A stretch of DNA of 64,000 nt from Oegoconia quadripuncta. Taxonomy: Eukaryota > Arthropoda > Insecta > Lepidoptera > Autostichidae. Location: the NCBI GenBank assembly GCA_949316235.1, contig OX438744.1, positions 25,035,578-25,099,577 of the forward strand. The letters run 5' to 3'. The translations under genes and the position numbers were made by a program. Numbering within the stretch: position 1 is the stretch's first letter; each line of letters starts with the position of its first letter. The notes beneath the pieces were generated by a model. It worked only from the letters and a program-made list of their open reading frames with translations, did no database searches and was not told the DNA's origin. This document shows positions 21,961-33,490 of this stretch, piece after piece.

Positions 21961-22454
21961 CATTATGAAGCTGCGTGGTGGACTATGGCCCATACCATCT
22001 CCAATGTTGATTGCGAGAAGATCACTTTGGTTGGACAGCATTTACCTCTCAGGAATTTGCACAATTTTATTGGCTTCGTGCTTAAACGGGTAGTCTATAG
22101 CAACTCGCCCGCGTTGGAACGGCAGCTTTACAACATGAAATCAATCACAAAGTGTCACAATGAAGATACCTAACCTAATCTCGGCGCCTATTGGCTCATA
22201 CTCATAAAGAGTCTATTGTGACAAACTCGGGCATTTTAAAGTGGAACGGCTTAAGTAACAACACGTCTAGTTTAGTTGGGAAACTGCCCGAACAAATGTG
22301 TTCCACAGGCAGACAATAGAAGTATGTGGTGAAGTAGGCAACTCTAGGCTTCGTGTTATAAAACTGCGGTTAACAGATGTGGAGTTCGCTGGTTCGATTG
22401 CCAGGCGGAGTAGGTAGAGAGTACATTTTTTTAAATCTAATATATGTCAAAAAA

Positions 22455-22940
22455 AAATATAGCATCATTTAGGAAAAATAGTGATAAACATGATGTCAAT
22501 ACAAGAAATAAAGATAAACTTGCAGGTCACATAAGTCAGTAATTCATTCAAAGGGTTATGTATACGCTTTTTCAATAAGGTCCCAGTTGATATACAAAAT
22601 CTTCCTCTCCATAAATTTAAAGATACTATAAAACAGAAACTTATTAAAAATATATCAGATTATTTAGATGATAAACATTCATGGACATAACCAGCCCGTT
22701 CGCATAACCAGGCTATTTCACAATTAAATAATGAAATATTATAATTTAAAATAATAAGTAATAATTTTGTAACTAAAAACCTTTTTTTTTAAAGAGCAAC
22801 CTCTCGATTTTCTTGCTTGTTCTTCTCAGGGGAAAATTGCCTTTGAACAAGCAGTAGCTTTAAAAATGTAAAATCTGACTATTTTAAGTGTACCCTGTGT
22901 ATCGACAAAATAAACCATTTTTTGATTTTGGTTTGATTTG
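22455..22940 (+). mobile_element. Jockey-like LINE 3' end
   Basis: ORF2 tail with gaps (ASFRKNSDKHDVNTRNKDKL, then a 3' deletion) and the UTR ending TTTTTTGATTTTGGTTTGAT. Same subfamily as 27865-29027. Confidence 0.8.
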
Positions 22941-24123
22941 ATTTTTCGTTGCTGGTAGAGTATTCCGTTATTGGAGACGCGTTTGACAATAATCTCTGGT
23001 GGAAGGAGATGATGTGGCCGCAGATAAAATACGCGATCCCAGTAAATGCCTACGCTCTAGATTTGAAGATCACAGCATGGTAAGATTAAGGGACTGCAAA
23101 ATAGGGGAGGAATTCCTCCCCGTGTCTGAAGTCATTCTATTCGAATGCACACTCAATGAACTCTCACTTGGGAGCTTGGAAACATGTATGAAAACGATCT
23201 ACCTTTCTTGACAACAGCATATTGACTGCCTTTGATGGCCTAATAGACAATATACCGGACGAGTTTTTTTACCGTAAGGAAAATAATATGGCATATTAGG
23301 TAAGTGAAATAGAAGTTATTGGCGTAGGTGAGGTGAGGTTTCAAAAACTCACGCGGCGTGTCTATAGTCATATGCGACTGGCGCTATTCGTAAGGTTCCT
23401 ACCATTCGAAATTTATTTGGAACTCATATTATCTCCAAGTTTTCTTTATTTAATTAATTCTAAAGATCTACTTTGACCGCATTGTGTATAAAACAAAAAT
23501 ACTATGAGGTTAAAAGACTTGGAAAGTCGCAAGATCAGAAGAAGTGGGGCGCGGATGAGGCGAAGTCATCGCGTTCTAATGCAGCTTTTCTAACGCAGGG
23601 GAACGACGCAACTATGTACTCGCACGAAATCCCCGGCACGTCCGTGCATTATACACGTACATTATACACAATTATAAAATAAAGTTTATATAACATTAGT
23701 ATACATTAATGTCATTGTCCGCACCATGCCCAACGACATGGATCCTTTATGGTATGACAATAGTCGGACGCCTCGCCAACTATAGCCTGCCCTAAATACT
23801 TACACAAGCCGCCTGTTATAGCATATTTTAAAGTGCCAGTAATATATCGTTAGCCCTGTGGTTGATTAGAAGAGTAGGTATAACTTTATTATAGAATATC
23901 CTGTAGTTACCTTATTTGTAAGATAAAGCGTTCACAATTAAACAAATTCCATCGACATAAGGCAAATCTCGTCAGAACTTCAAATACATAACAACACTAT
24001 GCACTATAAGATAAATTATTAACCGACTTCCAAAAAGTAGGATGGATGGAGGACTTGAACGTTTGTATGCCGTGTGGGTAAAGCCCTCATAAGTTACACT
24101 AACAGCTCATTACCTCTCATCTA

Positions 24124-24300
24124 AGCCTTAATCAATCAATCAATCAATCAAGTACACTTTATTGCACATAAATTTTACAATGCACTTCATAAATAATAGA
24201 TATAAATATACATACGTTAGATATGAACGTTAACTTACATGCAATGATAGTGTAAAATATACCTACATATTAGTGATAAATTATTATATATACCTACATA
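24124..24300 (-). mobile_element. LINE 3' end with (GATT)n tail
   Basis: AATCAATCAATCAATCAAGT at left, then ACTTTATTGCACATAAATTT, the reverse of an AATAAAGT-type 3' end. The right boundary is not clear. Confidence 0.55.
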
Positions 24301-24698
24301 TACAATATATGTGACACGAAACAAAGAAAAAATTGGATACTATAATTATCAAAGCTCAGAACCACGAATATGGCAACAGTTAAGACGCTAGAAAAGGTGC
24401 CTTGACTTGTGCTCTAAAAGTAAATGATGATTGTGCACGACGTATAGACGTATAGTATAGACGTATAGTATAGACATTAAATAATAGATTTATAATAATT
24501 AAACAATAAAAAATGCATGCAATATTAAAAAAATCATTGACAAATTAATAAAGAACCAGATTCAGATCTAACGTATCACTTACTTACTCGTAGGTACAGT
24601 GTGAGCTCTGAAACGGAACTAAGAAATTTCGAAACTGAGTCAAGCAAACAGTCGATATTCATACAGTCGACAACCAGATGTCTGCAACCTGTCCTGTA

Positions 24699-24879
24699 CA
24701 GTCAGCTCCATTATTAATCATACAGGGCTACTTTACATGATTAATTAAGCTGTACCATCCGCAGTTCTAAAATGATAGCACAAGATTATGGAGGGGCATT
24801 TAACGAACGCGGTTAATAGATGTCACGCTTACATTAATTATGTTAAACAGCCCTGTATGGATAACTATGGAGCCGACTG
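24699..24879. mobile_element. TA-flanked MITE, 181 bp
   Basis: Ends CAGTCAGCTCCATTATTAAT and inverse ATCCATACAGGGCT-type arms of about 35 bp, flanked by TA on each side (24697-24698, 24880-24881). Confidence 0.65.
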
Positions 24880-24885
24880 TACCCG

Positions 24886-25480
24886 CGGCCTCACGACAAT
24901 CGTAAAGTTCCCAGTTCACGTTGGGCGAGCCTGTTCGCCGAGCGCACGTATAATAACAAACGCACAAACGCACGTTTAGACAAACGCTCGACGATCCGTG
25001 GATTGTCGGTTTTTCGGGAACAAAGCAAAGGGAATTTGACGCGAACGGCGAACAGTGTTCACACGTTCGCCGAGCGTTCATTTCATATAATTGCCGCGGA
25101 GTAGGCCGTGGTGTCATTTGCGCAGCTTTGTGAAATTTGAAATAAGTAATAGTGATTTTTTATGAAAATGGCGTGGTGCAGTACCGAGCATAATATTTAG
25201 GTTTAATTGATTTTTATCAAAATGAGCGCCTTATATGGAACTCACAACATGAGCACCACAAAAATAAATGTGTTTCGATGAATAGTTACTCTCCACCATC
25301 TCACCATTACTCTTTTGTACAGATGTAAATAAAAATTAAAAGCGCGATTGCTTCTACGTCCATCTTGCTTGCCAACACAAAATAAAACACGGCAACGTAT
25401 GAACACCGTCGTTTAAATTTGTCGAGCGCGTTCAGCCAACGGGCTCGGCCAACGTGTACTGGGAACTTGATAGCGTCGCG
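24886..25480. repeat. Possible foldback repeat (GTTCACGTTGG arms)
   Basis: Left arm AAGTTCCCAGTTCACGTTGG and GCGAGCCTGTTCGCCGAGCG faces a right arm whose reverse complement reads AAGTTCCCAGTACACGTTGG and CCGAGCCCGTTGGCTGAACG. The ends are undefined. Confidence 0.5.
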
Positions 25481-25734
25481 CGGCCAGCTTACTTTGGTGT
25501 ACATGGTAGTCGCGACGTTGACTGTACAATATACGTTGTAGTCTCCGAATGGTAACCAACTGTACTAGATCGAACTGGCATACGCGATAGTCACCTGTGC
25601 AAGCAGAGTGTTTGTCGTCACTCAATAACGTTATGTTCCGGGCCAAAGATGTTTTGGCTAACGGACACAGAATAAGTTGTATATTCACATATTAAAAAAC
25701 CTTTTAGTTGTGAATCTGTGACAAGAAGAGGATT

Positions 25735-26126
25735 TGGCTTTTTGGCGGGAACTCGGCGAGTGAAGTAGCATTTTTCTTTATAGGTCTTAAAATTTGTGCA
25801 TTCTAACTTTTGAAGCTTAATAATGGCAGAATATTGTGCAGCAAACGTTAGTGTTGGTGTACAGGTGAAGGGAAGTGTAAATTAAAGTGCGTAACGGAGC
25901 TTTCGGGTTCCCACAAGAAGCCGCCAAAATCTTTTGTAAAGCATTCTGCCACTTTACTGAAGAATGACTTGACCGTGACTAGACTCTGTATACGACGAAT
26001 TACTTGTTTTGATTGAGACTGACCTATAAACTGAAGAAATAAGATAAATAAAAATTTTCACTCGAAACTGGCAGTAATGTCCCTCGACAATGAGGTTGAC
26101 TGGTTGCCATCCTCAAAAATAAGAAG
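25735..26126 (+). mobile_element. Unclassified retroposon E, copy 1 (AAG-tailed, 12-bp TSD)
   Basis: A 392-bp copy flanked by the perfect direct repeat AAGAAGAGGATT (25723-25734 and 26127-26138). It begins TGGCTTTTTGGCGGGAACTC and contains AATGGCAGAATATTGTGCAG and GTGCGTAACGGAGCTTTCGG. Its 3' part (CTCGAAACTGGCAGTAATGT to CCATCCTCAAAAATAAG) differs from copies 2 and 5. No tRNA, 7SL or 5S head is recognisable. Confidence 0.82.
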
Positions 26127-26237
26127 AAGAAGAGGATTCTATATATTATCGCTCGCTGGGTAATTGCACGGTTTCTCATTGGTCAAAGTTATCGCTGACG
26201 ATACCGAAGTTTCATAATTTATGGGCTGGTCTCACCT

Positions 26238-26559
26238 TTTTTTTTGACGCGGGGAAACGCATGACGCGTACCGCTCGCCTGGGGGACGGCGAGACGGTTA
26301 TGTGGGACTCCCCTCCCTAACCACTAAAACCTCGCGACGACCTTCTTCGGCAGTAGGGAGGACCTGAGAACGCATAAGCGGCTCCAGCCCCCACCCCCCT
26401 CACAAGGGGAGGCCCATCCCCGGAGGGCGTCTTGCGCACCCTCCGTAGGGGGCTCTCCGTCGCTCCGGGGGGGTGTCATCCTCTCCCGGGCCGCTTCCGA
26501 CGACTACATCGCCCCGAGATGTAATCGCCCGCGACCCTCAGGCGACGTGCAGCGAGCGT
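26238..26559 (-). mobile_element. GC-rich 5'-truncated LINE end with 11-bp TSD
   Basis: The perfect direct repeat TGGTCTCACCT flanks it (26227-26237 and 26560-26570). A run of T at the left end is the poly(A) of a minus-strand insertion. The body is strongly GC-rich, unlike other repeats here. Likely an R1-group LINE 3' end; the family is not certain. Confidence 0.7.
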
Positions 26560-26954
26560 TGGTCTCACCTAAACCCAACGCTGTGGTATGTAACCCGACT
26601 TTATACTGAGCGAAGTCCTATCGGTGCGACTCTTTTGTATTTATTTATTTATCTAAAAAGATACAAATATATTTTACAGGTGTCACAAAAATCTATACCT
26701 ATACGTTTATCCGAACCCATATTTATGTCATAATTTCTATTATCCAGCTTGTAATTAGTCATTTATCTCCCTACACTAGTTTTAAGTTATAATTATGTTT
26801 GAAGCTATGATTAAACACTTTTTTATTTCATTTAATAAAAAAAGTTAACTTTATATCTCGTTTTAGAAAACTCCTCTCTGCACCAGGCCGTCTATAACAT
26901 AGTATGCGAAACAGTTTAAATTTTTTAAGAAATACTAGTTACGGTTACGGAATA

Positions 26955-27165
26955 ACATCATCCACAATATTCCGAGGGCGGAGTGTGAGTTTTGTTTCAA
27001 CTTAACTTTACTACCGCGTTCACGTTTACGTGACGATTTGTATGAAGAAATGTGCAGCGCCTCTAGCGGATGGTTTGAAAAACTATTTTTTTCATAGATA
27101 CGCGAACGCGATGGTAAAGTTAAAAACGAGACAAAACTCGCACTTCGCAAACTGTTCCAGCCTGT
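26955..27165. repeat. Foldback repeat
   Basis: GAGTGTGAGTTTTGTTTCAA and AACTTTACTACCGCGTTCAC pair with the reverse of 27100-27155 (AACGCGATGGTAAAGTTAAA, GAGACAAAACTCGCACTT). Boundary and superfamily are not clear. Confidence 0.5.
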
Positions 27166-27864
27166 ATCCCCAGGTCCTAAGAGCTGAATTCGCAACAATG
27201 ATGAAGCAATGTTTAATAGAGAGTGAGTTTAGTTTTAGCCATTCCAATGAAGTTCAAATGAATTTTAAACCATTTACACCACAAAAACTAACCAGCCAAT
27301 CAAACAGTTGAACTTACACTAAAAATTTAACCCTCCAAATTACACGGTTAAGTTTATCCCACAGCGTTTATCAAAACCGCCGACGGCCATTGTAGCGTCT
27401 AACGTTTAATTAAAGCAATTAAACTAAACAATTAACCTTTTAATTATAATAAAATACAATTTACTAACCTTGGCCCACACGCAGTTAGAGAAGTTATGCA
27501 AACCTTACGTGTTAGTTGGCCATGTGGTGTGATAGACTTACGTGCTATTTATTACTCTATGGCCTAGGTAATACATGGTATAATCAAATTCGTCTAATTC
27601 CTAGACCATGTGGTCTATTTCCGACACAGATGCGTCTCTCGATGTTTAAAAATATAAGTATAAATCAGACATTTGTAACATCCCCGAAAGTCTGTAATAT
27701 CAAACTTCAAATACACAATATCCAAATACACAACTCTAAAAGCTAAATATCTTCGAAACGTTTTAACCGATTTTCGTCAAACATGGCCAATTACCTGTAC
27801 CCTCGATTAGTTTAAATAAGTTGTGGACACACAACGCAGGCAAACACTCAATGGTGCAATTTAT

Positions 27865-29027
27865 AAAATCAAAATCAAAATCAAAAAATGCTTTATTTTG
27901 TAGGTACACAGGGTACACTCAAAATAGTCAGATTTTACATTTTTAAAGCTACTGCTTGTTCAAAAGGCAATTTTCCCCTGAGAAGAACAAGCAAGAAACT
28001 CGAGAGGTCGCTCTTTTTAAAAAAGGTTTTATATTACAAAATTATTATTTTATATTATAATATTTTCATTATTAATTGTGAAATAGCCTGGTTATGCGAA
28101 CGGGCTGGTTATGTCCATGATTGTTTATCATCTAAATAATCTGATATTTTATAATATGCTTTCTTAATAAGTTTCTGTTTTATAGTATCTTTAAATTTAT
28201 TGAAAGGAAGATTTTGTATATCAACAGGAACTTTATTGAAAAAGCTTATACATAACCCTTTGAATGAATTACTGACTTTGTGGAGGCGACTTATGTGACC
28301 TGCAAGTTTATCTTTATTTCTTGTATTGACATCATGTTTATCACTATTTTTCCTAAATGATGCTATATTTTTTTTGACATATATTAGATTTTCAAAAATG
28401 TACTGTGACGAAAAGGTTAGAATATTATACTCTTTAAATCTGTCTCTAAGTGACACTGCAGGTCTCAATTGATAAATTGCGCGAACGGCTCGTTTTTGTA
28501 AAACAAAGATTGTATTGATATCCGCGGCATTTCCCCACAGCAAGATACCGTAAGACATCAGGCTATGGAAATAACTAAAATATACTAATCTAGCAGTATT
28601 TACGTCCGATATTTGTCTAATTTTTTTGACTGCATACGCTGCAGAGCTGAGCTTCTTCGCCAATTTATGGATATGAGGACCCCATTGTAATTTGGCGTCC
28701 AAAGTAATGCCCAAAAATACAGTGGACTCAACAAGGTCTAGAGTGACATTTTTTATCATTATATTTGTGGGCACCTCCCTGACATTAGGCAGTACAAATT
28801 TTACACATTTAGTTTTTTTCTCATTCAGTAACAAATTATTTGCCGTAAACCATTCTACTATTTGAGAAATAGCATTGTTCACGTCGTCATAATTTAATTT
28901 TAGTCTATTTACTTTAAACATTACAGAGGTATCGTCAGCAAACAATACTATTTCATGTTTATCGTTTACAAGGTTTGGCAAGTCATTTATGTAAACCAAA
29001 AACAAAAATGGTCCGAGAATGCATGGT
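27865..29027 (-). mobile_element. 5'-truncated jockey-like LINE with 3' UTR
   Basis: The minus strand carries the last part of ORF2 and about 240 bp of 3' UTR ending in (TTTTGA)n. The UTR has AACAAGCAGTAGCTTTAAAA and ACAAAATAAAGCATTTTTTG. The same 3' end recurs at 4705, 22455, 54409 and 59250. The 5' boundary abuts another LINE end in opposite orientation. Confidence 0.85.
28109..29023 (-). pseudogene. Reverse transcriptase C-terminal part (jockey-like LINE)
   Basis: Starts mid-gene at CILGPFLFLVYINDLPNLVN, continues with the catalytic box EIVLFADDTSVMF, LLLNEKKTKCVKFV and the thumb region ESTVFLGITLDAKLQWGPHI, and ends YYKISDYLDDKQSWT at a stop. The first catalytic Asp block and the endonuclease are missing. 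The remaining 300 codons are intact, so the copy is young. About 57 extra open codons beyond 29027 belong to the neighbouring element and not to this gene. Confidence 0.87.
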
Positions 29028-29603
29028 CTCCAAATCAGGAATAAATTAAGGTCAAGAGATACATTAAGACAAATATTTAAAGAAATTAATATTTTAACAT
29101 TTTCGTCACAATATATATATGAAAATCTAGTATATGTTAAGAGAAATATATATTCATTCGAGAAACATTGTGACCGACATAATGTCAATACAAGGAGCAA
29201 AAATCAATTAGCTGTACCTTTTAGTAGACTTGTTTTAGTAGACTTTAGTAGTGTGCGCTTCTACAATAAGGTTCCCATGGATATACGGAATCTTCCGCTT
29301 AATAAATTTAAACTTATTATAAAACAAAAATTATGTAAAAAGGGATATTACAAAATTTCAGACTACATTAATGAAAGTAATCCATGGGATTAAACGGCTC
29401 CTCTACACGATATATAAAATTGTTGTAACCTTTCTTGATTGTAAATGATTGATTGAAAAGAGACAAACCCTCTGAGTTTCTCGCTAGCTCTTCTCAGTAG
29501 TCGTCGCGTTCCGAGCTAGTGGTAGTTTAAAAAACAAATGACGTTCATAAGTGCATATTGTATTGCCTACATGAATAAATGATTTTCATTTCATTTCATT
29601 TCA
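29028..29603 (+). mobile_element. Second LINE 3' end, head to head with the first
   Basis: The plus strand reads a related ORF2 C-terminus (FKEINILTFSSQYIYENLVY ... YYKISDYINESNPWD, stop at 29391) followed by a different 3' UTR and a (TTTCA)n tail at 29583-29603. Protein similarity to the minus-strand copy is only moderate, so it is a separate subfamily and not an inversion of the same insertion. Confidence 0.82.
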
Positions 29604-29624
29604 ACATCCGGCGTTTTTCGTCGG

Positions 29625-29942
29625 GGTGGTTAAAACTTAAATCGGATCAGGGGACTCTCATCGCATCTTACTGATTACTCCTATTAATTGTAATTGTTAT
29701 TTGTATGTACATTTGTTGACCAGTGTCCGTGCGTCATTTGGAGGCTCCACTGAAAACCAGCGTTGTAGTGAACGGCTACAACCCATGCTGATTTGGAGAC
29801 CTTTTTGATTCCACCTTGCGACACCGACAATTAGATGGCAAACACAACGTTATTTTTTGCAAGTGTCTCGACTGTGTAATATTTGTACCTGATTGTTTGT
29901 GTCATGAGATGGGTTTAAATAAATTTTTCTTTCTTTCTTTCT
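29625..29942 (+). mobile_element. LINE 3' UTR with (TTTC)n tail
   Basis: Contains GGAGGCTCCACTGAAAACCA and GGAGACCTTTTTGATTCC, and ends AAATAAATTTTTC plus (TTTC)n. A diverged relative is at 21265-21460. Confidence 0.6.
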
Positions 29943-30200
29943 ATTACGAAAATAACTTAACGATTTATCCCGCGGGAACGACTCACTTCATCGGGATAAA
30001 AAATATCCTATGTTACGATATAGGATAAGTTATTCTGCGGGCGGAAAGCTCATACAGTATAAATCAAAAAAAATCGTTCTGACCTGCATTCGAAAGCCTA
30101 AAAGCCAATTATAAAATAATGATCCAGAATTAAGATCCAGGGTATATTCTGCCTGTATACCAAATTACATCCAAATCCGTTCATCAGTTTCAGATTCAGA
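29943..30200 (+). mobile_element. Composite dispersed repeat fragment
   Basis: CGATTTATCCCGCGGGAACG and ATCGGGATAAAAAATATCCT as at 18285-18365 and 48640, then TTACATCCAAATCCGTTCAT. A piece resembling the foldback at 38210 (TTCTGACCTGCATTCGAAAG) lies at 30078-30115. Confidence 0.5.
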
Positions 30201-30671
30201 TTAGATTTCAGTTCAGATAAGATTTAAAAATAAACTCAATGAGGGCGCTAGTGGACCGCATAAACCCTCTTAAAAAGAAATTATGCGTGATGCGAGTTTT
30301 TATTTAATTTACGGAAATCGTATCGTGTGGATATAAAAAAATCGTTGCATGTAAACCCAGTCGAGATGTCATCGCATCAGTCGTTAAAGTAACCGTTATA
30401 AGAGGCGCGTTATGTCGCATGTAACGCGGTCTTAATCTGACAAACGGATCGCGCGTGTATGCCGTAACTGACGAGAATTAGCAGGGTTAGATGGGATAAC
30501 GCGTTATTTAATTGTTTTTTAACGTTACGTTACTTAGTTATTTTAAAGTAACGGTACCATATTGGGTATCAACCTGTGAATAGAGCAACTTCTATTTTGG
30601 GCTTAATTTGTATGTAAGTATCGTCGCATAAAGTGGGTTCTTTCTTACCAGGATTATATTCATAATGGTTG

Positions 30672-30720
30672 ACGACCGCAAGATGGTTGCCGGTTCGAAT
30701 CCCGCGGCAGGTGTATATGT
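30672..30720 (+). mobile_element. tRNA-like SINE head cut by the DD40D element
   Basis: GACGACCGCAAGATGGTTGC and B box CGGTTCGAATCCCGCGG, directly left of the transposon. The right flank (33158-33345) may be the remainder of the same retroelement. Confidence 0.55.
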
Positions 30721-30723
30721 ATA

Positions 30724-33155
30724 CAATGTGTCCCGGAGAGAAGTGACCAGCGGGCGTAGTTTGAAAATTTATACAAAATTATCGATAAATCATTTAAATT
30801 TAGAGACCTAACTGCTTTTGTTTTTTAAAAATTGTTAATCCTTTTTTTTTAATAGACATGTCTGACCTTCTGCACTATTTTAGTCATAATTTCTTTGTTT
30901 TTACGTCTTTCCCAATTCTTTTTTTTTTAATTCAGTGCTGTTATTATTATTCATCAAATTAAGTTATGAAAATTATCCCAAAACAAATAAATAATTTATT
31001 AAAAAAGAAATAAACTTAAAATTCGACCAACAAAACTGTATTTCTTTAAGTTTAAAAATAAAAAAACGAAAAATGTCCCTATAACATCATGTTTTTTTTT
31101 AATTATTATGATACTACATGATATTCTCTAAAATATCCTCGAACAATGTTTTTAGTTATTTCAAATAAATGTGAACGTACGAGACATTGAAATTGACCTT
31201 TTATGCTCCAGTAACTAGATAGAGATAAGTTTAAAAAAATGAAAGTAATGTTTTAAGCAGTTTATTTGCACATTTAAGTGTTTTGTTATTACAATGAATC
31301 ATTTTGATTTTAACATGATAGTTTAATAATAAATAAAAGATACTTAATTTGTTAAAATGGTTGTTTATTAAGAAAAATCAGGTAATTAATTAATTATGTT
31401 TTCAAAATGACCGCCGTCAGCGGTTATGCAGGCCAGGGCCCTAAATGACATCCTTAGTGTAGTTCGCCTTATTTCTGCATGATTCTGCGCTATTTCTGCG
31501 GCAGCAGCATCGATTCTCTGTTTCAGCTGGTCTCTTGAAATTATTGGCACAGCATAAACTTTTTGCTTCATGTAGCCCCAGAAATAATAATCAAGAGGCG
31601 TCAAGTCTGGTGACCTCGGGGGCCATGCTACTGGACCGCCTCTGCCAATCCATCTTGGATAATTTTCATTGATGAATTCACGTACCGATTGTGCATAATG
31701 TGCCGGGGCTCCATCTAATTGAAAGTACATGTGACGTCTCGTCAGCAAAGGGACGTCCTCTAATAATTGTGGGAGATCATTGCGTAAAAAATTCAGCATG
31801 ACCTCTTGCGTAAGTCTTCTTGGCAATTCAAATGGGCCAATAATTAAATCATCAATAATTCCAGCCCACATGTTTACAGAAAACTCGTATTGAAACGAGG
31901 TCTCCCTCACTGCATATGGATTTTCAGCGGCCCATATGTGCAAATTTCGGTGGTTGGTTATTCCGGCCCTGGTGAAAGTAGCCTCGTCGGTCCATAAAAC
32001 GCGCTTTATAAAGTCAGGATTAAGCCTGTGTTGACGTAATATCCATGTACAAAATACCAACCTCGGTATACTGTCACCATCTCTTAAGTTTTGAGCGCGT
32101 CGATAATGGTAGGGGTGAAGTCCCTCTTTCTTCAATACGCGCCAGACGCGCATTCTTGTTATCCCCAGCCTGATAGCAATTCTGCGAATGCTTATCGTTG
32201 GATCAGCTGTTACTAAACGTAACACCTGCTCGTCGATGTCCATACGAACAGCAGGAGCAGGTTGTACGGGTTCATTTCGTCTGCGACGTAAACCCATTTC
32301 ACTCATTTGGCGATGTACTGCGATAAACGAGCGATATCCAAGTACGACCCGGTTGGGATATCGTCTTCTGTACTCCGCAACGGCAGCTCGTGCGTTCCCG
32401 TCACAAAAACCATACACAAAATGCATATCAGCCACATGAGAAGGTTGTAATTTGCAAGTCTAGACATTTTAAAACAAAGTCACAAATTTAAACAGTAGTC
32501 CTCGAAACTCGGAAGCGCACCAATTGAATTCAAAGACGTAGCGTCACGGACACAAGGAACGATCGACTAACTAATAATAAGCAAATTGGAGCCGGTCTGA
32601 GAAAGGTGGCGGGGGGCGGGAGGACAGGAGCTATACGATAACAGCTAGTAATTTTTTACCTGCTCTATCCTTATTTGAAGGTCACAATTCAACACATTGT
32701 ACTTTGGCACACGTTTGAAATTGATAGAAACATTGTTCTAGGATATTTTAGAGAATATCATGTAGTATCATAATAATTAAAAAAAAACATGATGTTATAG
32801 GGACATTTTTCGTTTTTTTAATTTTAAATTTAAAAAAATACAGTTTTGTTGGTCGAATTTTAAGTTTATTTCTTTTTTAATAAATTATTTATTTGTTTTG
32901 GGATAATTTTCATAACCTAATTTGATTAATAATAATAACAGCACTGAATTAAAAAAAAAAAGAATTGGGAAACACGTAAAAACAAAGAAATTATGACTAA
33001 AATAGTGCAGGAGGTCATACATGTCTATTAAAAAAAAGGATTAACAATTTTTAAAAAACAAAAGCAGTTAGGTCTCTAAATTTAAATGATTTATCGATAA
33101 TTTTGTATAAATTTTCAAACTACGCCCGCTGGTCACTTCTCTCCGGGACACATTG
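30724..33155 (-). mobile_element. Complete Tc1/mariner-group element (DD40D) with 425-bp TIRs
   Basis: A 2,432-bp element flanked by TA (30722-30723 and 33156-33157). The terminal repeats start CAATGTGTCCCGGAGAGAAG and extend about 425 bp (30724-31148 and 32731-33155) with very few differences, mostly in homopolymer length. One long open transposase frame lies between them on the minus strand. The insertion splits a tRNA-like SINE or LINE tail: a GGTTCGAATCCCGC box lies just left, at 30696-30710, and a LINE-type hairpin and (ATTGT)n tail lie just right. The high arm identity suggests recent activity. Confidence 0.9.
31386..32435 (-). CDS. Transposase of the Tc1/mariner group, DD40D, apparently intact
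   Basis: An uninterrupted 349-codon frame. The N-terminal half has a DNA-binding region (SIRRIAIRLGITRMRVWRVL, a helix-turn-helix). The catalytic Asp residues are D150 (LWTDEATFTRAG), D241 (FQLDGAPAHY) and D282 (SPDLTPLDYYFWG), with 40 residues between the last two, unlike the 34 of classic mariners and close to DD41D families. The end reads ACITADGGHFENIIN. The first codon listed is GTG; the frame extends only 12 codons further upstream to a stop, without an ATG, so translation would start at the ATG three codons in or the original start has been lost. Length is normal for the superfamily. It acts in the nucleus on its own terminal repeats. Confidence 0.87.
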   Translation of the reverse strand: MADMHFVYGFCDGNARAAVAEYRRRYPNRVVLGYRSFIAVHRQMSEMGLRRRRNEPVQPAPAVRMDIDEQVLRLVTADPTISIRRIAIRLGITRMRVWRVLKKEGLHPYHYRRAQNLRDGDSIPRLVFCTWILRQHRLNPDFIKRVLWTDEATFTRAGITNHRNLHIWAAENPYAVRETSFQYEFSVNMWAGIIDDLIIGPFELPRRLTQEVMLNFLRNDLPQLLEDVPLLTRRHMYFQLDGAPAHYAQSVREFINENYPRWIGRGGPVAWPPRSPDLTPLDYYFWGYMKQKVYAVPIISRDQLKQRIDAAAAEIAQNHAEIRRTTLRMSFRALACITADGGHFENIIN

Positions 33156-33157
33156 TA

Positions 33158-33345
33158 TATGATGCAGGTATATATCATCGCTTTTAGTGATAAGACCGCC
33201 TAATTGTGTTCTATTGATAACATCAAAAATTATTGTAAATTATTTTGCACAATAAAGAGTATTTTATTGTATTGTATTGTATTGTATTGTATTGTATTGT
33301 ACTGTACTGTATCGTATCGTATCGTATTGTATTGTATATGTTTGT
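33158..33345 (+). mobile_element. LINE/SINE 3' tail with hairpin and (ATTGT)n
   Basis: ATCGCTTTTAGTGATAAGAC (short stem-loop), CCGCCTAATTGTGTTC, GCACAATAAAGAGTATTTTA, then about 15 units of ATTGT and variants. This tail is very common on lepidopteran retroelements. Confidence 0.7.
33268..33345. repeat. (ATTGT)n microsatellite
   Basis: About 15 pentanucleotides with ACTGT and ATCGT variants in the middle; the tail of the retroelement at 33158. Confidence 0.9.
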
Positions 33346-33490
33346 GTGATAAATAGTTACGCTGTGGTGTTTATAAAAATATTTATGTATGTTTATCCGT
33401 TATTGTAGCATAGGCTTTGCTTAGTTTGGGACTATATAATTAGTGTATGCATCCAAAATGTACCTTTAAAAATCAATAAATAAATAAATC
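33340..33490 (+). mobile_element. Family B SINE body fragment
   Basis: Lacks the tRNA head but has TATGTATGTTTATCCGTTAT, GCTTTGCTTAGTTTGGGACT and a (AATA)n tail, matching 39400-39540. Confidence 0.7.

Noticed and set aside
21712..22173. 153-codon open frame on the plus strand
   Set aside because: It overlaps a dispersed repeat (ATACCGGATGAGTTT family) in reverse and a bit of SINE D; no splice sites, no family resemblance.
25820..25890. Short ORF MAEYCAANVSDGVQVKGSVN in retroposon E copies
   Set aside because: Only 20 codons, varies among copies and stops; no evidence of translation.
32188..32439. 83-codon plus-strand frame
   Set aside because: Shadow of the DD40D transposase on the minus strand.
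33260..33345. CRISPR-like short repeats
   Set aside because: A pentanucleotide microsatellite tail; no spacers and a eukaryotic context.
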